NCBI GenBank assembly: GCA_964434585.1
Contig: CAYSVN010000012.1
Location: 1 to 26,627, forward strand
Direction: 5' to 3'
Length of the DNA: 26,627 nt
Origin: CAYSVN01 sp964434585
GTDB lineage: Bacteria > Patescibacteriota > Gracilibacteria > Peribacterales > Peribacteraceae
Shown: positions 15,822 through 23,600 of the stretch, in pieces
How the letters are laid out: every line of letters starts with the position of its first letter
Numbering within the stretch: the first letter of the stretch is position 1
The notes under the pieces: model-generated
Seen by the model: the letters and a program-made list of their open reading frames with translations, nothing else
Database searches by the model: none
What the model was told of the DNA's origin: nothing
Position numbers and translations under genes: made by a program

Positions 15822-16754
15822 ATGAACAGCACCTTTCCTACACCAGTACAGCCTTCGCTTAATTATTTTTTAACGCATAAAGAAGGCTTAGAACATAACC
15901 TTCGACATTTAATACTAACACTTGCAAAAAGCTGTAAGTATATTAGTTATGCGCTGCAAACCTCTGATACTGGCTTAGCTGGTAGCACAAACCAGTTTGG
16001 TGAAGATCAGGTAAAAATGGATGTTATAAGTGACCGTTTATTACGAGAAGCCCTTTGCGAGAATGACTTAGCCTGCTGCTATATTTCTGAAGAGCAACCA
16101 GAGCAAGTAGATGTAGGAGAAGGGGATTATACCGTTGTATTTGACCCGCTAGATGGATCTAGCTTAGTAGATGCTAATTTTGCCATTGGTACAATTATTG
16201 GTATTTATAAAGGTGATGGCGTTATAGGCAAAACGCCACGTGAGCAAGTGGCTGCTATGTATGTACTGTATGGACCTCGTACGCTACTGGTATACACAGC
16301 AGGAAATGGTACACATGAATTTATACTGGACGATGTTGGTGAGTTTAATTTATTGCGTGAACATATTAAGGTCGACCCAGACGCAAAAAACTATTCACCT
16401 GGTAATTTACGTGCTGTTACCGATAATACTAACTATAAAGCCTTGATGAATTATTGGTTGGATAATACTTATACCATGCGTTATAGCGGTTGTATGGTGG
16501 CAGATATTCATCATATTTTTACAAAAGGTCAGGGGATTTTTACGAATATTGGTGGTAATAAATACCCCAATGGTAAGCTGCGTTTACTGTTTGAGGTTGG
16601 CCCTTTTGCTATGCTTATGGAACAGGCAGGCGGCGTTTGTAGTAATGGTACTATTAATACACTTGATGAGACTATTGTCGAAATTGATCAACGAACCCAA
16701 GCAATTATTGGCTCTAAAAATGAAGTCAATAATGCTATTGAAATGCTTAACTAA
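15822..16754 (+). CDS. fbp: Fructose-1,6-bisphosphatase, class I
   Basis: The 310-residue enzyme would hydrolyse fructose 1,6-bisphosphate (possibly also sedoheptulose 1,7-bisphosphate) to the 6- or 7-phosphate. Conserved features: STNQFGEDQVKMDV (55-68), the acidic Glu90/Glu91, metal site VVFDPLDGSS (105-114, Asp108 and Asp111), YSGCMVADIHH (221-231), GKLRLLFEVGPFAMLMEQAGG (251-271, Glu258 a metal ligand). The length is slightly shorter than the 330-340 of E. coli Fbp, and no AMP-site motif is obvious in the N-terminal part. It is flanked by genes for other pentose-phosphate enzymes. It ends 5 bp before the stop of the convergent C39 gene, with no terminator between. Confidence 0.92.
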   Translation: MNSTFPTPVQPSLNYFLTHKEGLEHNLRHLILTLAKSCKYISYALQTSDTGLAGSTNQFGEDQVKMDVISDRLLREALCENDLACCYISEEQPEQVDVGEGDYTVVFDPLDGSSLVDANFAIGTIIGIYKGDGVIGKTPREQVAAMYVLYGPRTLLVYTAGNGTHEFILDDVGEFNLLREHIKVDPDAKNYSPGNLRAVTDNTNYKALMNYWLDNTYTMRYSGCMVADIHHIFTKGQGIFTNIGGNKYPNGKLRLLFEVGPFAMLMEQAGGVCSNGTINTLDETIVEIDQRTQAIIGSKNEVNNAIEMLN

Positions 16755-16759
16755 AAGAA

Positions 16760-17494
16760 TTAGGGCTTTTTATAAACAACTAAAGCTTTTGGAATGCCAG
16801 TGGCAATTTCCTCTTTTACACCAGTCCAGTCATGAATTGCATCCATTAAAACTTGGTATTTATATTTATAGCCTTCTCCCCGTTTTGTGCCAGGGTCGTT
16901 GGTTATAAATTCATTACGGTCGTAGCCTGTTATAACAAGCATGTGGTACCAAGGCCCATCTCCGCTAAAGTAAGGGTTACCAAGTTTACGGCCAGCTGCT
17001 GGTATTATTACCGGGTTTTGGAAGGTTAGTTCTTGTTTAATTTCATCAATAGTGGGGTTAAGCAGTATTCTTGTTTTGTAACCATAATATTCCTCTGCAA
17101 TATTTGCCACTTGTTCAATGGTAATATCTTGTGGTAAACCGATACTTTCTTCATATTTTACTAATTCTAAAATTTCACTATCAGCCCTCGTTGGGGTTAA
17201 TAGATTATTATTAAGATAAGCATTTACCATAATTAAAGATGCCTCTTCGCATGCTTCTTGATAAGGATCGTCCCAATTAGCATGAGGAGCCTGTGAGGTA
17301 AATGGTACATCTAAGTAGAACGTTTTTGGTAGTGTATATAAAGTTGCAGACCCGGAAGAGGTCGCAGAAGTGTCAGAGGTTTCTGCGTTGACAGCCTCTT
17401 CGACACCTGCGACCTCTGCAATATTTATTTTTTTAACCGATGCATCAGAGCATCCAGTGCAGATAATCGCCAATAACAATAGTGCGTAACGCAT
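16760..17494 (-). CDS. C39-like cysteine peptidase lipoprotein
   Basis: The 244-residue product has a lipoprotein signal with lipobox CTGC (lipidated Cys15), a linker (about 20-55) and a Peptidase_C39_2 domain. The active site reads DPYQEACEEASL with Gln79 (oxyanion) and Cys82, the histidine is in WYHMLVITGYD (His184), and NDPG (199-202) supplies the Asn/Asp. It probably cleaves peptide or amide bonds at the outer face of the membrane; the substrate is unknown. The linker is encoded by a remarkable long DNA inverted repeat (17344-17421). It is transcribed divergently from the transaldolase gene, with the regulatory region 17495-17568 shared between them. Confidence 0.87.
   Translation of the reverse strand: MRYALLLLAIICTGCSDASVKKINIAEVAGVEEAVNAETSDTSATSSGSATLYTLPKTFYLDVPFTSQAPHANWDDPYQEACEEASLIMVNAYLNNNLLTPTRADSEILELVKYEESIGLPQDITIEQVANIAEEYYGYKTRILLNPTIDEIKQELTFQNPVIIPAAGRKLGNPYFSGDGPWYHMLVITGYDRNEFITNDPGTKRGEGYKYKYQVLMDAIHDWTGVKEEIATGIPKALVVYKKP
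17344..17421. repeat. Long imperfect palindrome inside the C39 lipoprotein gene
   Basis: AGAGGTCGCAG (17357-17367) pairs perfectly with CTGCGACCTCT (17407-17417). Inward, GTGTC (17370-17374) pairs with GACAC (17402-17406), and AGAGG (17375-17379) with CCTCT (17395-17399), separated only by 2-nt bulges. TTGCAGA (17344-17350) and TCTGCAA (17415-17421) extend the ends, apart from a 9-base interruption. It encodes residues 25-51 of the linker in frame and is more GC-rich than the rest of the gene. Confidence 0.8.
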
Positions 17495-17531
17495 ACTACA
17501 ACCTAGTCTGTCATAAATGCTGTATTTTTGC

Positions 17532-17537
17532 TATAAT
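17532..17537 (+). promoter_or_regulatory. -10 element upstream of transaldolase
   Basis: TTGCTATAATAAA contains a perfect TATAAT 31 nt before the ATG at 17569, giving a leader of about 24 nt. No good -35 lies 17 bases upstream. Confidence 0.4.
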
Positions 17538-17568
17538 AAATATATTACTTAACCTGCCAAATATACAT

Positions 17569-18207
17569 ATGAAATTTTTTTTAGATTCAGCAGTCCTCAC
17601 GGAAGCTCAAGAAGTTGCTTCGTGGGGTATTTTAGATGGTATTACTACTAATCCTAGTCTTGTTGCAAAAGCTGGGGGAGACTTTGAAACAACAGTCAAA
17701 GCCATGGCAGAACTAGTACCTTGTGTTAGCGCTCAGGTGACAGGTGAAACTTTTGAAGAAATGAAAGAACAAGCAACTCTTTATAGCGGATGGCATAAAA
17801 ATGTTTATGTCAAAGTTCCTATGACAATAGAGGGTCTAAAAACGCTCAAATGGTGTTCAAATAAGGGTATTAGAACTAATACAACCTTAATATTCTCACT
17901 CTCACAGGCGGTAATGGCAGCTAAAGCAGGGGCAACTATTATTAGCCCATTTGTTGGTAGAATCGATGATAATGGTGGAGATGGTATGGAACTTATTGCT
18001 AATATTATGCAAGCCTGGGATCATTACCAGTTTGATACAGAAGTGTTAGTGGCTTCTACTCGCTCTGTCATTCATATAAACCAGGCAATGCAAATTGGTG
18101 CTCATATTGCAACAATACCGTATAAATTATTTCAAAAAATGCCAAAACATGTTTTAACAAGCCAAGGATTAGAAAAATTTATGGCTGACTGGAATTCTAT
18201 TACTTAG
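17569..18207 (+). CDS. tal: Transaldolase (small TalC/FSA-type)
   Basis: The 212-residue enzyme transfers a dihydroxyacetone unit from sedoheptulose 7-phosphate to glyceraldehyde 3-phosphate. It aligns along its length with the small bacterial and archaeal transaldolases: MKFFLDSAVL (Asp6), GILDGITTNPSLVAKAG (20-36), catalytic Schiff-base lysine Lys82 in VYVKVPMTIEGL, RTNTTLIFSLSQA, GATIISPFVGRIDDNGGDG, and EVLVASTRS. The start at MKFFLD is fixed by family alignment; a longer frame starting at 17482 overlaps the divergent gene and is rejected. It is 10 bp upstream of gnd and almost certainly co-transcribed with it. Confidence 0.95.
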   Translation: MKFFLDSAVLTEAQEVASWGILDGITTNPSLVAKAGGDFETTVKAMAELVPCVSAQVTGETFEEMKEQATLYSGWHKNVYVKVPMTIEGLKTLKWCSNKGIRTNTTLIFSLSQAVMAAKAGATIISPFVGRIDDNGGDGMELIANIMQAWDHYQFDTEVLVASTRSVIHINQAMQIGAHIATIPYKLFQKMPKHVLTSQGLEKFMADWNSIT

Positions 18208-18217
18208 TTTTTAATTT

Positions 18218-19618
18218 ATGAACCAACTTGCTGTTATAGGCTTAGGGGTAATGGGTAGTAATTTAGCCCGTAATGCTGCCCGTAATGGTTCAATGGTAGC
18301 CGTTTACAATCGCTCTCGCGAAAAAACAGATGCTTTTATGGCGAACTTTGGCCACGAAGGAGACTTTGTAGCCTGTTATAGCTACCAAGAGATAGCAGAT
18401 GCTTTAGATTGCCCAAGAGCAGCACTCATACTTGTAAAAGCTGGTAAGCCGGTTGATATGGTTATAGAGGACCTTAAAAATGTATTTGAAGAGGGAGATA
18501 TTATTATTGATGGTGGTAATAGTTATTATCCTGATACATTACGTAGAAGCAGTGAATTAGAAGCAAGCCATTTAGAGTTTTTAGGCATGGGGGTAAGTGG
18601 AGGAGAGCTAGGTGCGCTTTATGGACCAAGTATGATGCCTGGTGGTAGTAAAAAAGCTTATGATACCACCATTGAATTACTCCAAAAAATGGCCGCTGAT
18701 GACTTAAATGGTGGAAAGTGTATTAGTTATGTAGGCGCAAGAGAATCAGGGCATTTTGTAAAAATGGTGCACAATGGTATTGAATACGCTATTATGCAGC
18801 TTATTGCTGAATCTTATAGCATTCTTCAGCTTGGTGGTTATTCTAATCAAGAGATCAGCGATATTTTTGCTAAATGGAACACTTCGCCAGAGTTGCAATC
18901 TTATTTAATGGAAATTTCTGCAATTGCCACTAAGCAGCCAGACGAATTTAAGGAAGGAGAATTACTTGATAGCATTTTAGATGTTGCAGGACATAAGGGC
19001 ACAGGGCAATGGACCGTACGTGCAGCGCTTGATTATGGAGTAGCTATTCCCAGTATTTATAGTGCATTTAATGCAAGGGTTATGAGTGGTAATACAAATT
19101 TAAGAACAAGGTATCAATCTTTTACTAACAATAAAGTAGCTGCAGTAGAACATTGGCATATCTCAACAGTGTTCAATGCTTTGTACGCAAGCATTGTGAT
19201 GGCTTATTTACAAGGTTTTGAGCTTATTTCTGCGGCAAGTATCCAAGAGCAATGGAACGTAAACCTTACCGAAGTATCACGTCTTTGGCGTAATGGATGT
19301 ATTATTCGTAGTAGCTTATTACCATTTTTTGAAAAGCTTTTTAATAACTCTGAAGATATTTCTAAGGCTAATTGGAGCTTGCTTCAAGAAAAATTACCGA
19401 ATCATATCCTTAAAGATTGGCGTAAAAATAACTCATTTATTACACTATCTGAGCTTGGTTTACCCTGTTTTATGACATCATTATCATACTTTGATACCCT
19501 TACAAAAAAACGAATGCCTCAACATCTTATTCAAGCACAAAGAGATATTTTTGGCGCACACACCTATAAACGCACCGATAAAGAAGGCTTATTTCATACA
19601 GACTGGTTAGATTTATAA
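18218..19618 (+). CDS. gnd: 6-phosphogluconate dehydrogenase, decarboxylating
   Basis: The 466-residue enzyme oxidises 6-phosphogluconate to ribulose 5-phosphate, CO2 and NADPH. Visible: the Rossmann motif VIGLGVMGSNLA (6-17), NADP-favouring YNRS (30-33), DGGNSYYPDT (98-107), GVSGG (125-129), catalytic Lys182, Asn186 and Glu189 in HFVKMVHNGIEY, and the C-terminal FGAHTYKRTDKEG and FHTDW that complete the substrate site. The length is normal (about 468). One oddity: the usual GGEEGA reads GGELGA (Leu131). It follows tal by 10 bp. No glucose-6-phosphate dehydrogenase gene is in the window. It is convergent with the 19621 gene, only 2 bp away. Confidence 0.96.
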   Translation: MNQLAVIGLGVMGSNLARNAARNGSMVAVYNRSREKTDAFMANFGHEGDFVACYSYQEIADALDCPRAALILVKAGKPVDMVIEDLKNVFEEGDIIIDGGNSYYPDTLRRSSELEASHLEFLGMGVSGGELGALYGPSMMPGGSKKAYDTTIELLQKMAADDLNGGKCISYVGARESGHFVKMVHNGIEYAIMQLIAESYSILQLGGYSNQEISDIFAKWNTSPELQSYLMEISAIATKQPDEFKEGELLDSILDVAGHKGTGQWTVRAALDYGVAIPSIYSAFNARVMSGNTNLRTRYQSFTNNKVAAVEHWHISTVFNALYASIVMAYLQGFELISAASIQEQWNVNLTEVSRLWRNGCIIRSSLLPFFEKLFNNSEDISKANWSLLQEKLPNHILKDWRKNNSFITLSELGLPCFMTSLSYFDTLTKKRMPQHLIQAQRDIFGAHTYKRTDKEGLFHTDWLDL

Positions 19619-19620
19619 AT

Positions 19621-19869
19621 TTAAACAGTTTCCCAAGGTGTATTTGTTTCGACGACAACCTCTTCTTCCTTACTTTCTATAGGTTTCGCCATAATATCCT
19701 CACTATTTTGTAGCATCATGCGTTCTTCTAGGCGCTTTTCTGCAAAATCACGTGAAAGTAATACTTTTACAATTTCAACCTCTGAAAGCAATGGATAATA
19801 CTGTTTTAAGTACGTTAATACTTTATCTAAATCTGCAGTTTTATTAACACGAATTTGACGATAAGCCAT
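19621..19869 (-). CDS. Small protein of unknown function, possibly ribbon-helix-helix-like
   Basis: An 82-residue protein. The first half (MAYRQIRVNKTADLDKVLTY then LKQYYPLLSEVEIVKVLLSR) reads as a strand followed by two helices, which recalls small MetJ/Arc-type DNA-binding proteins. The C-terminal third is acidic and probably disordered. The function is not established, and no toxin partner is visible beside it. Upstream, AACCCTA occurs twice in the leader; TATACT (19914-19909, minus strand) is a possible -10. Confidence 0.65.
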   Translation of the reverse strand: MAYRQIRVNKTADLDKVLTYLKQYYPLLSEVEIVKVLLSRDFAEKRLEERMMLQNSEDIMAKPIESKEEEVVVETNTPWETV

Positions 19870-19946
19870 ATATTAGGGTTGTAATAGGGTTAAAAGTAGT
19901 TCTTTTTAAGTATAATGCATTACTATCCTTTGTTGCAAGCCTTTAT

Positions 19947-19975
19947 TTGTTATCTGTAGGTCATTTTGCTACTGT
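19947..19975 (+). promoter_or_regulatory. Leaderless promoter for the M23 peptidase gene
   Basis: TTGTTA (19947-19952), 17 bases, TACTGT (19970-19975), then GTAGGC and ATG at 19982. As for fbp, transcription should start at the ATG. Confidence 0.5.
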
Positions 19976-19981
19976 GTAGGC

Positions 19982-20512
19982 ATGATTTTTTCACCACTTC
20001 CAGATACCCCACTTATTACCCAAGGTTTTGGCCAAAACCCAGAACTTTATAGCCAATGGGGGTTTAAAGGGCATAACGGTTTAGATTTTGGAGTTCCAGT
20101 AGGAACAACTATTTATAGCCCACATGATGGCATTGCAGAGGTTATTGATGATGGAGATAGGGGATATGGCTTATATATTGTTGTTAAAGCAGATAATCGT
20201 AAAAGTATTTTGGCACACCTTTCGGTTGCGCAGGTAGAGCCGGGGCAGTTTGTATACCAAGGAGACCCTGTTGGCCTTAGTGGTAACACAGGTGCAAGCA
20301 CAGGTCCGCATTTACATTGGACATTTAAAATACTTAAAAATGGTGTAGTGCAACTTGTTAATAATGGCTATAAAGGTGCGGTTGATGTTAGTGAATATAC
20401 CCGAATGTGGCAGGATACAGACCTTCATAGCAGTGCAGAATATACAGATTTTGCTAAAGAATATTTGGCTGAAACCTTCAGCTCTACTGAGTACTTAAAG
20501 AGAACCTCATAA
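19982..20512 (+). CDS. M23-family (LytM-type) peptidase without signal peptide
   Basis: The 176-residue protein is almost only a peptidase M23 domain. Zinc ligands His31 and Asp35 lie in GHNGLDFG, His112 in TGPHLHWTF, and the additional catalytic His79 in ILAHLS. Such enzymes cut peptidoglycan cross-bridges or stem peptides. It begins directly with MIFSPLPDTPLITQGFG, with no signal peptide, membrane segment or targeting repeat, and the C-terminus (about 135-176) is a helical tail. That is unusual for a wall hydrolase; phage endolysin-like use, a non-classical route or a cytoplasmic role are alternatives. The ligand set is complete, so activity is likely. Confidence 0.9.
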   Translation: MIFSPLPDTPLITQGFGQNPELYSQWGFKGHNGLDFGVPVGTTIYSPHDGIAEVIDDGDRGYGLYIVVKADNRKSILAHLSVAQVEPGQFVYQGDPVGLSGNTGASTGPHLHWTFKILKNGVVQLVNNGYKGAVDVSEYTRMWQDTDLHSSAEYTDFAKEYLAETFSSTEYLKRTS

Positions 20513-20695
20513 TTGAATACATTATTTATACAATAATAATGTTTTAAAATAGAGCTTTTTTACATTTAAACTATTTTACTACTACTTTTTACTATACTTG
20601 CTATTGCATTATAAATATGTTTTGGTAATATTTGTGAAATTATACCTGCATCTTTTATTTTTTTGTTATCCCTACTTCTTATCCCCATTCAATTT
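20513..20695 (+). promoter_or_regulatory. Upstream region of the surface-protein gene
   Basis: AT-rich with repeated TACT/ATTATA tracts. TATACT (20593-20598) is the best -10 candidate and would give a leader of about 90 nt; no -35 at the right distance is convincing. No terminator hairpin for the M23 gene is seen. Confidence 0.3.
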
Positions 20696-23600
20696 ATGGA
20701 TACTGCTACACCGTTTTACTTCTTTAAAAAATGCACAATTGCTCTGTTTGCCATTGTTACTTTTTTTGTATTATCTCAATCTAATATTGCGTTTGCTCAA
20801 ACAGCTGGAGCCTCTGGCGGTGGCGGTGGAGGAAATGACGGAGACCTTATTATTACTGATAACGGATCAACTGTTGATGGAGATACTATTACCTATGGCT
20901 TCTGTGTTCAAAACACTGCAGACGTAGATGCAAGCTTCTTATTTAGTGATATGGAAGAGTTAACTGGCTTTGAATTTACAAACTCTCCTGAACTGCCTAG
21001 CTGTCAAGATGATGACTCTGGTTTAATTCAGTGTGACCCAGTTAATATTACTGCCGACACTACTGATTGTTACGATTTCATCTTTGATGCTTCTGCTGCC
21101 CAATGTGGTGAGCATGAATTTGATGGTAATATTACATTATTTACTAGCGGTCAAAACTCAGATACCACTAACGACACTGCAACTTCTAGCGTAGAGATTG
21201 AATGTCCTGCTGATGGAGACCTTATTATTACTGATAACGGATCAACTGTTGATGGAGATACTATTACCTATGGCTTCTGTGTTCAAAACACTGCAGACGT
21301 AGATGCAAGCTTCTTATTTAGTGATATGGAAGAGTTAACTGGCTTTGAATTTACAAACTCTCCTGAACTGCCTAGCTGTCAAGATGATGACTCTGGTTTA
21401 ATTCAGTGTGACCCAGTTAATATTACTGCCGACACTACTGATTGTTACGATTTCATCTTTGATGCTTCTGCTGCCCAATGTGGTGAGCATGAATTTGATG
21501 GTAATATTACATTATTTACTAGCGGTCAAAACTCAGATACCACTAACGACACTGCAACTTCTAGCGTAGAGATTGAATGCCGAGGCCTTGATCTTGGAAT
21601 TTCTAAAACAGTTGATGTTATGAAGCCAAACTGGGGTACAAATATTGTTTATACACTAACTGTAGAAAACTTAGGATCTGAAACTACGCAAGGATTTACA
21701 GTGCAAGAAAAACTTCCTACAGACTTTGATTACGTAAGCCACGTAGCTAATAATGGTTCTGAATTTGATGCTGATACTCAAATTTGGTCTTACGAAGGCA
21801 CATTTGAACCAGGTGATAAAGTAACACTAGATATTACAATGTACATTAGAACTGGTACTGATGAGTACAACTGTGCAGCTATTACTAATCCAGCAAAAGA
21901 TGAAGATGTTAACCCAATCAATAACGAGCTTAAAAATGGTACAGCTAATAAATGTACTGGTGCCTGGGTAATGTACCCTAACCTTGATGGTTTTGAATTT
22001 ACAAAAACAGCAAATAAAACAAATGCTTTCCTTGGTGAGATTGTAGAGTATACCATCGATATTGAAAATAACCATGCAACTGACCCAGTGCGCCGTACGT
22101 TAACTGATGTTATTCCAGAAGGAATGGAAATTGTAGATTATGAAGTTGTTCATGGTAACTACCGCATTATTCCAAATCCAAATGATCCAAAAAACTTACG
22201 TCTTTATGCTGGAAATCCACTCTTCCCTGGTGATAGTGCACAGATTAAAATTAGAGTGACAATGGAGGATGTTGGTACGCTTACAAACTGTGTTAAGGGC
22301 GCAGGAAAAGAAAGCTGTGTAGACGTTGAAGTAACAGACGAACCAGTACTTGACCTTGCTATCAGTAAGACTGTTGATGTTATGAAGCCAAACTGGGGTA
22401 CTAATATTGTTTACACGCTAACCGTAGAAAACAAAGGAACAGAAACTACACAAGGGTTTACAGTGCAAGAAAAACTACCTACAGACTTTGATTACGTAAG
22501 CCACGTAGCTAATAATGGTTCTGAATTTGATGCGGATACTCAAATTTGGTCTTACGAAGGCACATTTGAACCAGGTGATACAGTAACGTTAGATATTACA
22601 ATGTATGTACGTACAGGTACTGATGAGTACAACTGTGCTGCTATTACCTCTCCACCAAAGGCTGACGATGCTAACCCTGGTGATAATGAATTAAAGAATG
22701 GTACAGACAATAGATGTACTGGCGCTTGGGTAATGTATCCTCAGCTTGAAGGCTTTGTGTACGAAAAAACTGCTGATAAAACAGAGGTAAATTACGGAGA
22801 TGTTGTTGAATTTACTATTACTATGCGTAATGATCATCCGGATACTCCGGTGCGACGCACTCTGCGCGATATTATTCCTGAAGGTATGGAATTAATTGAC
22901 TGGACTGATGATGATCGTTTCCATTACCAAATTTACCCTAATAAAAACAATGCAGATGACTTACGTATTTATGCTCGTAATCCACTATTCCCTGGTGATA
23001 CTAGTGAGGTAAAAATTCGAGCACGTATGAACCAAATTGGAACGCTTAGAAACTGCGCTACGGGCGCCGGTACTGAAAGCTGTGTGGATATTAAGGTTAA
23101 TGCTACCAATGTATTTACATGTAACGATGATATTTCTTACATTGTTGCAGGTGGTAACACTCTACACACTATGACCCCAGCTGGTGTAACCGCTAAATTT
23201 GCAGACCTTACTATTACAGATTATAACGCTATTGCTGTGCGCCCACAGTCTGGATTAATGTACGGTGCTAGTGCTGAAAAAGATCGACTTTACGTTGTAA
23301 ACACCTTAGGCTCTGTACTACTGCATGCACCACTACCAAGTACAGTAACTACTGCACACACTGGTACGTATGATCCTCGTAACGATGAATATATTCTTGT
23401 TTCTGGTAAAACAATGTACTTCTTTAGCCCAACTTTGGACTTTAAACGTACGTTAGCCTTAACAGGCAATACTGCAATTGCAGACATTGCTTACAACCCT
23501 AATAATGGACTTCTTTACAGTTTTGCTAGCAATGGCCATATTGTAGAAATAAACCCTGTTACTGGCGTTGTACGCGAATTACTAAATGACCACAGCACTG

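Noticed and set aside
20598..20927. 109-codon frame rich in Leu overlapping the start of the surface-protein gene
   Set aside because: It is out of frame with a clear signal-peptide-bearing CDS; its leucine richness comes from the AT/CT-rich leader.
20840..21579. CRISPR-like repetition
   Set aside because: The repeats are 365 bp, in frame and coding; no short repeats with unique spacers occur anywhere in the window.
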